From Sphingomonas sp. H160509 (lineage in GTDB: Bacteria > Pseudomonadota > Alphaproteobacteria > Sphingomonadales > Sphingomonadaceae): a stretch of DNA of 64,000 nucleotides. The stretch is from NCBI RefSeq assembly GCF_024124765.2, contig NZ_JAMXSR020000002.1, positions 18,501 to 82,500 of the forward strand, read 5' to 3'. The translations under genes and the position numbers were made by a program. Below are positions 39,042 through 48,755 of the stretch, piece by piece. The notes beneath the pieces were generated by a model. It worked only from the letters and a program-made list of their open reading frames with translations. It was not told the DNA's origin and ran no database searches. Positions within the stretch are counted from its first letter, which is position 1; each line of letters opens with the position of its first letter.

Positions 39042-40724
39042 TTGCGGCCCACAAGACGGACGATCCTGGGTGCGGGCCTTGCCGGAACGGCTGCACCGTT
39101 GTTGACCAAAGTTTCGCATGCCGCATCGCTTACCCCAGCATTGCGGTCTGTAAAGGTAACACCGCCGCAAAGCTTCGCTGGCAACTGGGCATCGCTAACG
39201 GCAGGATACAGCGCGCCTGACTGGTTCCGCGATGCGAAATTTGGTATCTGGGCGCACTGGGGCGCTGCTTCGGTGCCGGCCGCGGGCGACGACTGGTATG
39301 CACGGGATATGTACCTTCAAGGTCATCCCTCGTACGAACATCACCTGAAGAATTACGGACACCCCGCAGACACCGGGTTCATGGAAATCCAGAACCGTTG
39401 GCGGGCAGAGCGTTGGGACCCTGCCGAACTTCTGGACCTCTACAAGCGAGCCGGCGCCCGGTATTTCATGGCAATCGCCAATCATCACGACAATTTGGAC
39501 TGCTATGCCTCGTCTCACCACCCTTGGAACTCGACCCGGGTCGGACCGCACAAGGATATAGTGGGTACGTGGGAAAAGCTTGCGCGAGAGCGTGGGCTGC
39601 GCTTTGCCGTGTCCAACCATTCAGGGCATGCTTGGCACTGGAATCAGGTTGCTTACGGCTACGATGTCGAGGGAGCGCGGCGGGGCCAGCACTACGATGC
39701 CGCTAGACTTACAAAGACTGCTGGCCGAGGCACTTGGTGGGAAGGGCTCGATCCGCAGCAGCTTTACACCCAGACGAGCATGGCAATGCCCGATGGCATC
39801 ACCTCTGTTGCCGAGGCCAACGCGTGGCATGCCGCGACTGATGGATTATGGGATGAGGGTGTGCCTCCGGATCCCGAGTTCGTCCGCCAGTGGGTGCTGC
39901 GATGCCAGGAACTGATCGACAAGTATCGGCCTGACATGCTCTATTTCGACAACCACGACCTGCCGTTGCAACAAGCCGGGCTCGACATGGCAGCATATTT
40001 CTACAACCGAAACATGCAATGGAACGGTGGCCGGCTCGAAGGTGTGGTAACGGCGAAGGAAACGCCCCCGCAGCGGCGGATGGGGTTGGTCGATGTCGTG
40101 GAGCGTGGCCAGAAGAGCTACATCGACACGTTCCCATGGCAGACGGAAACGTGTCTTGGAAACTGGTTCTACGGCGAGCAATATTATCGCGAGAACCGAT
40201 ACAAGACCCCAGCAAAGGTCCTTCATACCTTGTGTGATGTGGTGTCGAAAAACGGCAACCTGATGTTGAGCGTCCCGATCAAAGGCGATGGCACCATCGA
40301 CGAAAAGGAGCGGCAGATCGTTGAGGAAATCGCGACTTGGATGGGCCGGTATGGAAAAGCTATCTATGGCACCCGCCCCTGGCGCTTGCACGGTGAAGGC
40401 TCGACAACTGATGGTGGCGGCGCTTTCTCGGAGGGAGGCCAGACCTCCACTTACACTGCAAAAGACGTACGTTACGTGACCCGCAACGGCGCAGTTCACG
40501 CTCTGGTTCTAGGGTGGCCTGTGGACGGTAAGGTGCGCCTCACATTGCTGGGAAGCGGCAACCCCGTTGGTAGAGGCGAAGTACGACGCGTAACGCTGCC
40601 CGGTAGCGAGGCACCTTTACCATTCACCCGTTCGGCCGCCGCGCTTGAAGTTCGTGTCCCCAATACCGAACGAAATTCTATCGGGCTCGCTCTTGTCATC
40701 AACGGCGTCGGACTGACGACCTAA
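39042..40724 (+). CDS. Alpha-L-fucosidase, GH29, Tat-exported
   Basis: The frame starts at a TTG at 39042 behind a good AAAGAGGAAC site; no in-frame ATG gives a better N-terminus. The leader RPTRRTILGAGLAGTAAPLL is a Tat signal. GH29 motifs follow: WFRDAKFGIWAHWGAASVPA, AGARYFMAIANHHDNLDCY, RPDMLYFDNHDLPL (nucleophile Asp) and KNGNLMLSVPIKGDG. 560 residues, intact. It removes terminal fucose. With GH31 and GH35 it completes the set needed to strip fucosyl-galactosyl-xylosyl side chains. The IS3 element begins 126 bases downstream. Confidence 0.92.
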   Translation: MRPTRRTILGAGLAGTAAPLLTKVSHAASLTPALRSVKVTPPQSFAGNWASLTAGYSAPDWFRDAKFGIWAHWGAASVPAAGDDWYARDMYLQGHPSYEHHLKNYGHPADTGFMEIQNRWRAERWDPAELLDLYKRAGARYFMAIANHHDNLDCYASSHHPWNSTRVGPHKDIVGTWEKLARERGLRFAVSNHSGHAWHWNQVAYGYDVEGARRGQHYDAARLTKTAGRGTWWEGLDPQQLYTQTSMAMPDGITSVAEANAWHAATDGLWDEGVPPDPEFVRQWVLRCQELIDKYRPDMLYFDNHDLPLQQAGLDMAAYFYNRNMQWNGGRLEGVVTAKETPPQRRMGLVDVVERGQKSYIDTFPWQTETCLGNWFYGEQYYRENRYKTPAKVLHTLCDVVSKNGNLMLSVPIKGDGTIDEKERQIVEEIATWMGRYGKAIYGTRPWRLHGEGSTTDGGGAFSEGGQTSTYTAKDVRYVTRNGAVHALVLGWPVDGKVRLTLLGSGNPVGRGEVRRVTLPGSEAPLPFTRSAAALEVRVPNTERNSIGLALVINGVGLTT

Positions 40725-40850
40725 AGCGGAGCGCTGACAATCGGCAGCGACTGCTGACACGTCAACTCACCAGCGCATGTCATCAGGCCTTCTTAGCTTT
40801 TCCGAGAGATGAACGGCAATCGATCGAGTAGGCCACGGCGTTATTGGAAT

Positions 40851-42052
40851 TGACGTGACCCCCGGTTTTTCCCTCCAGTTGGAGCTAGAGTCCGACCCCG
40901 GAAAGGGACGGACAGATGAAGCGGAAGCAGTTTTCGGAAGAGCAGATCATCGGCATCCTTAAGGAAGCCGAGGCAGGTGCGGTGGTGACGGATCTGTGTC
41001 GTCGACACGGGATGTCTAGCGCGACCTATTACGCGAGGAAGGCCAAGTTCGGTGGTCTGGAGGTGTCCGACGCGAAGCGGCTGCGGGTGCTCGAGGAGGA
41101 GAACGGCCGGCTGAAGCGACTGCTGGCGGATACGATGCTCGACAACGCAGGTCTGAAGGACCTGCTTTCAAAAAAATGGTGACGCCTGCCGCGAAGCGGG
41201 AAGCGGTCGCGCGGCTCCAGACGGCGCTGGGGATGAGCGAGCGGCGGGCGTGTGCTGTCGTCGGGGCGGATCGCACGAGCATGCGGTATCGTTCAAGCCG
41301 GGCAGATGATGGCGACCTTCGGTCGCGTCTGCGTGAGCTGACGCAGCAGCGCCGACGGTTCGGCTATCGGCGGTTGCACATCCTGCTGCGGCGGGAGGGC
41401 ATCACGATCAACCGCAAGATGACACAGCGGCTTTACCGCGAGGAAGGTCTGACAGTCCGTCGCCGGAAGGGACGAAAGCGCGCCGTTGGCGCGCGGGCAC
41501 CTGCGCCGGTGCTGGCGCTAGCGCTACCCAACCAGCGCTGGAGCCTGGACTTTGTTCATGATCAGATGGCCACGGGGCGGCGGTTCCGTATCCTCAACAT
41601 CGTTGACGACGTGACGCTGGAGTGTTTGCGGGCGGTGCTCGACACCTCAATCTCGGGCAAGCGGGTGGTGCGCGAGCTGGGCGACCTGATCGCCGAGCGT
41701 GGCGCGCCCAAGATGATCGTCAGCGACAATGGCACCGAGTTGACCTCAAACGCGGTGCTGGCGTGGTCGGGCGATGCCAGCGTCGAGTGGCACTATATTG
41801 CTCCGGGCAAACCGACGCAGAACGGGTTCGTCGAGAGCTTCAACGGTCGCATGCGCGACGAGCTACTCAATGAGACGCTGTTTTTCACGGTCCGCCAGGC
41901 GCGCACGATCCTCGCCCGCTGGGTCGAGGACTACAACACAGAGCGGCCACACTCCTCGCTCGGCTACGCCACACCGGCCGCCTTTGCGCCAGAACTCGAA
42001 AAGCAACGGTCGGTCTCTGGTTGCAGCTGGATGAAAGGCGGGGGTCACGTCA
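40851..42052 (+). mobile_element. IS3 family insertion sequence (IS407-like)
   Basis: Terminal inverted repeats start TGACGTGACCCCCG at 40851 and end CGGGGGTCACGTCA at 42052, with further similarity inward (CCCTCCAG versus CATCCAGC). Two overlapping frames, orfA and orfB, fill the 1202-base element. The flanking triplets are aat and ccc, so no target duplication is visible. This suggests a later rearrangement at one side. Confidence 0.88.
40916..41182 (+). CDS. IS3 transposase OrfA
   Basis: 88 residues: a helix-turn-helix ([39 protein letters not shown]) and a leucine-zipper-like C-terminus ([20 protein letters not shown]). It ends just after a run of seven A at 41170-41176, which is a -1 slippage site. 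OrfB lies in the -1 frame, so the OrfAB transposase would be made by programmed frameshifting as in other IS3 elements. Confidence 0.95.
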   Translation: MKRKQFSEEQIIGILKEAEAGAVVTDLCRRHGMSSATYYARKAKFGGLEVSDAKRLRVLEEENGRLKRLLADTMLDNAGLKDLLSKKW

Positions 42053-42174
42053 CCCGAAGTCAGCCTCGTCAGGCTCCGCTGACTAACGACTCCGCCGCAA
42101 CAAGGCGCGGTAGCCAGCAACTGAGCTATAGGTTTGCCCTTAACTCGGCTCCGACGTTCCTGGCCATGTCATAA
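41176..42174 (+). CDS. IS3 transposase OrfB (DDE integrase domain)
   Basis: The integrase core is complete: first Asp in [18 protein letters not shown], second Asp in [11 protein letters not shown], and Glu in [19 protein letters not shown], with an N-terminal HTH_21 region ([16 protein letters not shown]). The element ends at 42052 while the frame stays open into flanking DNA to 42174. The last 40 residues are therefore not element-encoded and overlap the end of the opposite HxlR gene. Confidence 0.92.
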   Translation: MVTPAAKREAVARLQTALGMSERRACAVVGADRTSMRYRSSRADDGDLRSRLRELTQQRRRFGYRRLHILLRREGITINRKMTQRLYREEGLTVRRRKGRKRAVGARAPAPVLALALPNQRWSLDFVHDQMATGRRFRILNIVDDVTLECLRAVLDTSISGKRVVRELGDLIAERGAPKMIVSDNGTELTSNAVLAWSGDASVEWHYIAPGKPTQNGFVESFNGRMRDELLNETLFFTVRQARTILARWVEDYNTERPHSSLGYATPAAFAPELEKQRSVSGCSWMKGGGHVTRSQPRQAPLTNDSAATRRGSQQLSYRFALNSAPTFLAMS

Positions 42175-42524
42175 CGAAGGCGGTTTCCGTCGATCAGCTC
42201 AAGATGCTGTCCGGCCCAAATCCCCAGCGCGCGAAGTGGCTCCGACAGCGAGTACCCGAGTTCTGTCAGCGCATATTCGACCTGTGGAGGCAGCGTGGGA
42301 TGCACCGTCCGGCTGACCATGCCGTCGCGATCGAGCGCTTTCAGCGTTCGGGTCAGCATCTGCTGCGAGATCCCGCCGATCGTGCGCTTCATGTCGTTGA
42401 AGCGCCGCGGACGCTCCACAAGCACCATGACGATCATTACGGTCCACTTGTCGCCGACGAGGGAGAGCACGCTACTCATTCTGCGGCAATTGGCGCTGAC
42501 GCCGTGAGTGGCGGGCATATCCAT
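42126..42524 (-). CDS. HxlR family transcriptional regulator
   Basis: 132 residues: [21 protein letters not shown] near the N-terminus, the conserved Cys-containing start and GDKW motif of HxlR/HypR/YodB proteins, then [21 protein letters not shown] and the wing [12 protein letters not shown]. Members sense electrophiles or quinones through the N-terminal Cys. It is divergent from a NAD(P)H azoreductase/quinone reductase, the usual target of this family. Intact. Confidence 0.93.
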   Translation of the reverse strand: MDMPATHGVSANCRRMSSVLSLVGDKWTVMIVMVLVERPRRFNDMKRTIGGISQQMLTRTLKALDRDGMVSRTVHPTLPPQVEYALTELGYSLSEPLRALGIWAGQHLELIDGNRLRYDMARNVGAELRANL

Positions 42525-42592
42525 GTGACCTAGTCCTAAAAATATGCGTCCTTGGCGGGTTGCTTCCGGTCACATACCTGCTCCTGGTCACA
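42525..42592. promoter_or_regulatory. GGTCACA direct repeats, candidate HxlR operator
   Basis: GGTCACA occurs at 42568-42574 and 42586-42592, 18 bases apart. An inverted GTGACC at 42525-42530 touches the hxlR start. All three lie in the 89-base divergent gap between hxlR and azoR. Two copies on one helix face suit a dimeric regulator; binding is inferred. Confidence 0.45.
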
Positions 42593-42613
42593 AATCTAGA
42601 CCGGAGACAATCA

Positions 42614-43196
42614 ATGAAGCTTCTTCACCTCGATTCCAGCATCATGGGCGAGGGTTCGGCAAGCCGCGCTATTTCCGGCGCAGTGGTCGAGCGCCTCCGG
42701 GAAACCGATCCGAGCCTTGATGTTACCTATCGTGATCTCGCTGCCGAGCCGATCCCGCATATGACACTCGATGCCTTTCTGGAGCTGGAAAGCGGCGAGG
42801 ACGTGCAGCAGTTCCTCGACGCCGACGTCGTGGTGATTGGTGTCGGGTTCTACAATTTCTCGATTCCAAGCCAGCTGAAAGCCTGGGTCGATCGCATTGC
42901 TGTAAAGGGCAAGACTTTCACCTATGGCGAGACCGGTCCGGTCGGCCTTTCCGCAGGCAAGCGCGTGATAATCGCGCTCGCTCGCGGCAACGTCTATGGT
43001 GAGGGGATCACCTTATGCGGCGTACGAGCATGCCGAAACGCTCCTGCGCTCGATCTTCAGCTTCGTCGGCGCGGACGTCGAAGTCATCGTTGCCGAAGGG
43101 CTCGGGCGCGGCGAGGAGGCGCGTCGTACGGCGATCGATGGTGCGCTCGCACAAGCCCGCCAGATGTCACAATCTTTCATCGCCGCGAGCTTCTAA
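42614..43196 (+). CDS. azoR: FMN-dependent NADH azoreductase / quinone reductase; one frameshift
   Basis: The ATG at 42614 follows CCGGAGAC. The flavodoxin-like fold has MKLLHLDSSIMGEGSASRAI and VVVIGVGFYNFSIPSQLKAW, then DRIAVKGKTFTYGETGPVGL as in AzoR. An extra G in GGGG at 43003-43006 shifts the frame, which continues SPYAAYEHAETLLRSIFSFV to the stop at 43196, about 194 residues. It reduces quinones and azo compounds by two electrons and is probably induced through the divergent HxlR. The IS21 element begins 4 bases after the stop. Confidence 0.87.
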
Positions 43197-43267
43197 CACG
43201 TGTCAACGGCGGAGCAAAAGTAGGCCAGCGGGGCGGAGTAAAAGCAGGCCACTTGAGGCCCGTGCTG

Positions 43268-43309
43268 ACGATATGAAAAGGGCCCCGATCGGGGCCCTTT
43301 TCATATCGT
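43268..43309. repeat. Perfect 42-base palindrome inside the IS21 left end
   Basis: The stretch is its own reverse complement over all 42 bases, centred between 43288 and 43289, with a GC core (GGGCCCC/GGGGCCC) flanked by AAAA and TTTT. It lies between the terminal repeats and the istB stop. As RNA it would make a strong hairpin followed by TTTT on either strand, a two-way terminator shielding the element. Confidence 0.9.
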
Positions 43310-43329
43310 TGCCGTTCTCGGTAAGGCGG

Positions 43330-44182
43330 TCAGGACGATAGTATCTTGCCGGTGTCCGGGTCGGACAGGACGCTGGCCTGGTTTTGCTCCGCCCCGCGGC
43401 GTCGGCGTCCGGTAGACTGCTTGAGACGGTAGCTGTCGCCATTCATCGTCAGGATGGTGGCGTGGTGGGTCAACCGGTCGAGCAGCGCGCCGGTCAGACG
43501 CTCGGAGGCGAGCACTTGCGTCCAGTCTTCGAATGGCAGGTTCGAGGGTGATGATGGTCGAGCCGCGCTCGTAACGCTGCGACAGCACCTCGAAGAGCAG
43601 TTCGGCGCCAGTCGGGGACAACGGAACGTAGCCGAGTTCGTCGACTACGAGCAGCTTCACCGCCGCCATCTCACGCTGGAGCTTGAGCAGGCGTCGCTCG
43701 TCTCGTGCCTCCATCAGCTGGTTCACCAGCGAGGCCGCGGTAGTGAAGGCGACCGTGAAGCCCTTCTGGCAAGCCGCCAGGCCGAGTGCGAGGGCCACGT
43801 GCGTCTTGCCCGTACCGCTGTTGCCGAGCGCGATGACGTTCTCGCGGCGCATGATGTATTCGGACCGTGCGAGCTCGACCACCATCATCTTGTTCAGACT
43901 GGGAATGGCGTTGAAGTCGAACGTGTCGAAGCTCTTCACCGCCGGAAAACGGGCCGCGCGGATCCGTCGCTCGATGGTCCGGCGCTCGCGATCGATGAGC
44001 TCCAGCTCGATGAGCCGCAACAGGTACCGGGTGTGGTCGACCCCGCCTTGCGCGCATTCGCGCGCGACCTTTTCATATTCGCGCAGGATGGTCGGCAGCT
44101 TGAGCTGCTTGAGATGATGGGCGAGCAGAACCTGTGGCGTTCCGGCCATCGTCCCCACAGGCATAGCGTCTTTGCCCGTCAT
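43330..44182 (-). CDS. istB: IS21 helper ATPase IstB; one frameshift
   Basis: The ATG at 44182 overlaps the istA stop. An AAA+ core has Walker [18 protein letters not shown] and Walker [21 protein letters not shown], followed by RGSTIIT. A one-base gain near 43545 shifts the frame, which resumes with [20 protein letters not shown] and [20 protein letters not shown] to the stop at 43330, about 284 residues. IstB is the target-selecting ATPase acting with IstA. Confidence 0.9.
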
Positions 44183-45667
44183 GCTGCCAGCACCGCATAG
44201 TCGGCCGCGCGCGTCGTCTTGACGTCCATCTTGGGCACGTGCGGATACGCCGCCAGATCAAGGCGCGGCAGACGGCGCTCGATACGCGCCAGCGCGATGA
44301 GTTTGACCGCGTCAAAACCGGGAGCGCCCAACTGGATGGCCTCGGTTACCGCGTTTGTGACGATAGGAAGCGGCATGGCTTCGAGCAGCCGCAGCACCTG
44401 GATGAACTCGCGTTTGCCCTTGTTCCCCATCCGGGCCTCGAGCAGGTGCCGCAGATGCTGGAAGATGTCCGGCAGGTTCCAGTCCCGAAGGGCCGCTGCC
44501 TGGTCGAGTGCGCCGGGTTTGGTCTCGATAAGCGCCAGATAGTGCAGCGGATTGGAGACGAATACGCCTTCGCCGTAGCAACGCGTGTGCCGGGCGATTT
44601 CCTCACCCGCGCAGAGGATGACGACCTCGTCGACGAACCCCCTTCACGACCACGTCGCGGAAACCGTACGCGGTCGGCACCGAATAGTCGTTGGTCCGGT
44701 AGCGCACCAGCGCGGTCGACGACACGCGCCCGGCGCGCTTCTCACATGGCTCCAGCGGCACAGCCGGCAAACGGCGCAACGCTGCTACGTCGGCCACCAG
44801 CCGCCCGGCGATGGTCTGCGCGTGCTGACCGGCATGCTCGCTCTGCCGCGCGCGGCAGGACTGCGCGAACCTGGCGTTCAGGACATCGAAATTGGCAGCG
44901 GCCGGCACAGGCACCATGAAATTGTTGCGCGCAAACTTCACCAGCCCTTCGACCTTGCCTTTGTCATTGCCCCGCGCCGGACGTGCGAAACGGTCCTGAA
45001 ACAAATAGTGGCTGACCAGCTCGGTGAAGGCACGCGTGCGCTCGCGCGTTCCGTCGCCGCAGATCTTCGCCACCGCGATGGTCGTGTTGTCGTAGAGGAT
45101 GGAGAGCGGCACGCCTCCGAAGAACGCAAATGCCGACACGTGCCCGTCGAGAAACGCCTCGGTCGTCTCACGCGGATACGCCTTGAAGAAGCAGGCATCC
45201 GACTGCGGGAGCGACATGCAGAAATAGTGGATCTTCATCCGCTCTCCGCCGACGACCGCGACAGCCTCGCCAAAGTCGACCTGCGCATGCCCCGGTGGGT
45301 GCGCCAACGGCACGAAGGTCTCGCGCCCGCGCGCCCTGCACAGCCGCACATGGTCCTTCACCATCGTGTAGCCGCCCGTATAGCCATGCTCGTCGCGCAG
45401 GCGCTCGAAGATCCGTTTGGCCGTGTGTTGCTGCTTGCGCGGTGCCTCGCGGTCGGCCGCCAGGATTGCGTCGACAACCGGTAGCAGCGCCCCGAGCTTC
45501 GGCTTGGTCGGAGGCTTTGTCCGGCGGTATCCGGGCGGTGCCGAATACAGGCACATCTTGCGGACCGTATCCCGGTTCAGTCCGAACACCTCCGCTGCTT
45601 CCCGGCGACTATGGCCCTCGACGAATACAAACCGCCTGACCGCTGCGTAGCTCTCCACGACAAACAT
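44179..45667 (-). CDS. istA: IS21 transposase IstA; one frameshift
   Basis: The ATG at 45667 gives MFVVESYAAVRRFVFVEGHS, with a helix-turn-helix (SRREAAEVFGLNRDTVRKM). The DDE core shows HAQVDFGEAVAVVGGERMK, GVPLSILYDNTTIAVAKI and GNDKGKVEGLVKFARNNFM. An extra base in the run of five C (44639-44643) shifts the frame; it continues FVDEVVILCAGEEIARHTR and ends VLAA at 44179, about 496 residues. Overlaps istB by ATGA. Confidence 0.9.
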
Positions 45668-45797
45668 CTCCGCCGCTCCGCAAAGGGAGCAGCTTACCAA
45701 CTGGCCGGATTTTACTCCGCCCCCGACGGCAGTGCGCCGGCGGTCCTGTGGCCTGGTTTGTCACCGCCCTTCACACTCGCGCATGATCCTGCCCGTT

Positions 45798-46808
45798 TCA
45801 CCTGTGCGCGAGGCCGAATTTGAGGCATCTGAATGCAAAGATCGATGTCCACGTCCGGCAATGTTCGATATCTGAATGAGCGTCCGAAGTCGCAAAGTTG
45901 CCGCGAGAGTCTGAGCGTCGGAAGTGGGTCCTATCAGGCCCGCGCCGCCTGACAGTTCCTTCCAAACCCGGATGTTCAGGCTGCGGATCCGGAATCCCCA
46001 CAACGGCCATTCGTTGAGCACGGTCTGTCCCGTTCTCTAAGATCGCCAACGCTTCAGCATGGAGTGCCGGAGTCGCGGCCACCAGCACCGCGCCGCCTAC
46101 CTCGGCCCGCCCTCCGTCGAGGCGCGTGACAACACCGCCCGCGCGCTCGATGATCGGGATTACCGCGACAATGTCATAGGGCTGGAGCGATGGTTCAATT
46201 GCGAGGTCGATCCGCCCTGCCGTGATCATCGCCATTGCATAGCATTCGCCACCATAGCGGATCATCTGCACCGCCGTTTTCAACCGCGCAAAACCGGGCG
46301 CGAGGTATCGCCGAAATGCTCGGGCGAGGTGGTGTGCAGGATCGCGCGATCTAGGCTGCCGACGTCGCGCGTCGCCAGCGGGCGGCGCACGCCCTCCCGC
46401 TCAGTCCAAGCACCGTCGCGATCCGGCCAGAAGCATTCGCGCGTGAAGGGGCTGGCTCATCAGCCCCAGCTCGGCACGTCCGTCGAGTGTCAGTCCGATC
46501 AACGTCCCCCAGACTGGCAAGCCACAGATAAATGGGCGGGTGCCGTCGACCGGATCGAGTACCCAACGAACACGCCCGCTGCCCGTCAGCCCGAGTTCCT
46601 CGCCGAGGATGGCATGGTCGGGGAAATGCGCACCGATCTCGGCGCGGATCGCGACCTCCGAATCCCGGTCCGCCTCGGTCACGGGGTCGAAGCTGTACCC
46701 CTCCTTGGGTTTGGTATCGACCGCGATGTCGGTGCGGTAGCGGGGCATCGTCTCGGCATCGGCAAGGTCGGCGAGGCGGTGCAGGAAGGCGGTGTCGGGA
46801 AGGATCAT
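45798..46808 (-). CDS. Inositol-monophosphatase-family phosphatase (histidinol-phosphatase-like); two frameshifts
   Basis: The ATG at 46808 overlaps the MFS stop (ATGA). Metal-binding motifs GEELGLTGSG and WVLDPVDGTRPFICGLPVWG mark the IMPase fold, and QPYDIVAVIPIIERAGGVVT carries the third metal ligand. Frame breaks near 46440 and 46290 separate three parts. The family length (about 256 residues) predicts an end near 46036 (HAEALAILE). Here the frame runs on for some 80 codons through a dispersed repeat to 45798. The enzyme dephosphorylates histidinol phosphate, inositol phosphate or a sugar phosphate; the operon with DeoR and an MFS carrier favours a sugar or polyol. Confidence 0.78.
45872..46035 (+). 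repeat. Dispersed intergenic repeat, copy 7, extended form
   Basis: The core (TGAATGAGCGTCCGAAG to GGAAGTGGGTC, 45872-45930) is followed by a distal part containing ACAACGGCCATTCGTTGAGC, an inverted form of the half-unit. The same arrangement occurs at copy 10, so the full element is about 150 bases. This copy overlaps the 3' end of the phosphatase frame. No gene is supported in the rest of 45732-46035. Confidence 0.75.
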
Positions 46809-47948
46809 GAAGTACGTCGGTTTGCGGTAGCGGCCTTCGCACACAGCGGCACGAGACACAGAAGCGCAGTAAGCAGCCAGAAGGCGGCGGGCAGGCCGAT
46901 GCCCTGCGCAACAAAGCCGATCGCAGCGGGACCCGCGAGGATCCCGGCATAGCCGATGGTTGTGACCGCGGCGATCGCGAGACCCGCCGGAATGACGGTT
47001 TGCGCGCCCGCCTGGCGGAAGAGGATGGGCACGACGTTCGAAGCGCCAAGACCGATCAGCAGGAATCCCAGGAGCGCGACGGATGCGATCGGCGCCAGCA
47101 GCATGACGCCATAGCCCACGATCGAGAGCAGCCCGCCCCACATCATCGTCCGCCGATCCCCAAGCCTCGCGACGATCGCATCGCCGGTAAGGCGACCGGC
47201 GGTCATCGCCACCGCAAAGACACTATAGCCGAGCCCCGCCTGCGTGACCGGCAACAGGCCCTTGCCGCTCAGCAACAGTGCCCCCCAATCGAGCATCGCG
47301 CCTTCGGTCAGGAAGGTGATCGCCGCGAGCGCCGCGAGCAGCACCACAATCCCGCGCGGGATTACGATCAGCGGAGTTTCCTCGGTCCTGGGGGGTCAGG
47401 ATCAGCCGGGGCGCAGCCAGTGCCAAAGTCGCGATCATTAGTACGGACGCCGCTACCGCCCCGATGATCGGACTGACCCTCAACGACAGGACGGCGGTCA
47501 ACAACGCCGATCCGACGAAGCCGCCAACGCTGAACAGTCCATGAAATCCCGACATCAGCGGCTTGCCGGCCTGCTTCTCCACTTCCACGGCATGCACGTT
47601 CATGCCGACTTCGATCACGCCAAGAAACGCGCCGAACAGCAGCAGCGCGATCGCCATGGTGGGTACCGTGGGCGCAAAAGCAAGGAAGGGCAGCAGGATC
47701 GCCTGTCCGATTCCGCCGACGAGGATCGCCGGTCGCGCACCCAGCTTCGACGTGAGCGGCCCAGCAAGCTGCATCGCGCCGACCGAGCCAAGCCCGAGAC
47801 ACAGCAACAACAGTCCGAGCGCCCCGTCCCCAATCGCGAGCCTCTGCTTGGCAAGCGGAACGAGCGGCGCCCAACAGGCGAGGCCGAAGCCCGACACCAG
47901 GAAGGCCAGACGCGTCGCGAGGCGCGCGCCGGAACTGGAGTTATACAC
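46805..47948 (-). CDS. MFS transporter; one frameshift
   Basis: The start at 47948 gives MYNSSSGARLATRLAFLVSG, then GACWAPLVPLAKQRL-like helix 1-2 and LGLLLLCLGLGSVGAMQLAG. An extra G in the GGGGGG at 47390-47395 shifts the frame; it continues GIVVLLAALAAITFLTEGAM with MLDWGALLL. The restored protein has about 380 residues and twelve helices, resembling YbjJ-type carriers. It sits between a DeoR regulator and a phosphatase, suggesting uptake of a sugar or polyol. Confidence 0.85.
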
Positions 47949-47964
47949 GGGTGATGTCCTTGAG

Positions 47965-48755
47965 TTAGGTCAGGGCGCGCGAGGCTTGCGGGTCGGCGCG
48001 AACAAGGGTTGCGCCAGTTTCGGTCATGGCTCGCACAACACGATCAGTGGCGTCGTGCTCGACCACGATATGCGTAAGGGCATCGACGTCACACACGCGA
48101 TACGGGGCTTGTCGACCGAGCTTGTCGTTCATCGCGAGAACGATCGTACTTTGGCTACGAGCAGTCAGCGCGCGTTTAAAAGTGGCGTCAGCTTGGTCGT
48201 ACGCACTGACACCCCCTCGACGGACAGCGCGCATGCACCAAGGATGCAAAGGTCGATGTTGAGCCGTGAGATCGCTTCGACCGCAATACCATCTACCGCG
48301 CCGCCAACCATATGGTCGATTTTGCCGCCTACCATCAGCAGATCAATATCGTCGCGATGCTGAAGCGCAGCGGCGATCATTATCGAGCTCGTGGCGATGC
48401 TAAGGTTAAGATAAGGCGGCAGCTTTTCCACAAGGGCAAGGTTGGAGCTGCCGTTGTCGACGAAAACGAAGCTGCTCGGTTCTATGAACCGAAGAGCGGT
48501 GTCAGCCAGCGACTGCTTGCGGTGCACGTCCTCGCCAACGCGCTCTGCCATTGGCTTAGCGCCTTCGACGACGGGCAAGGCGCCCCCATAGACGCGACGA
48601 CACAGGCCTTCCGCTGCAAGGCTGCGCAGATCGCGCCGGATCGCATCCTCCGAAAGGCCGAACTCTTCGGCAAGCGCGCCGGAACGCACCGGCTGCCCGG
48701 CGGAAAGGCGGGCAACGATCGTGTCGCGGCGACTCGACGGAATGTCAGTTGGCAT
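47965..48755 (-). CDS. DeoR/GlpR family regulator; one frameshift
   Basis: The N-terminal helix-turn-helix (SRRDTIVARLSAGQPVRSGA, LAEEFGLSEDAIRRDLRSLA) and RRVYGGALPV are DeoR hallmarks. The sugar-phosphate-binding domain has FVFVDNGSSNLALVEKLP and LNIDLCILGACALSVEGVS. An extra base in CCCCC at 48212-48216 shifts the last 80 codons, which continue AYDQADATFKRALTARSQST. About 263 residues. First gene of the deoR-MFS-phosphatase operon and probably its repressor, responding to a phosphorylated sugar. Confidence 0.9.

Larger units (their letters stand above)
43201..45731 (-). mobile_element. IS21 family insertion sequence
   Basis: Left end TGTCAACGGCGGAGCAAAAG at 43201 and right end (on the minus strand) TGCCGTCGGGGGCGGAGTAA from 45731 are imperfect inverted repeats. 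A second internal GGCGGAGTAAAAGCAGGCCA lies at the left, the multiple terminal repeats typical of IS21. istA and istB overlap inside. 2531 bases fits the family. I see no clear target duplication (cacg versus tgcg); the right boundary is less certain than the left. Confidence 0.85.

Noticed and set aside
41170..41182. The A7 run in IS3 as another sequencing indel
   Set aside because: A -1 slippery run at the orfA/orfB overlap is the normal programmed frameshift of IS3 elements.
42126..42174. Treating the overlap of orfB and hxlR ends as a genuine antisense gene arrangement
   Set aside because: The orfB part past 42052 is outside the IS and has no conserved content.
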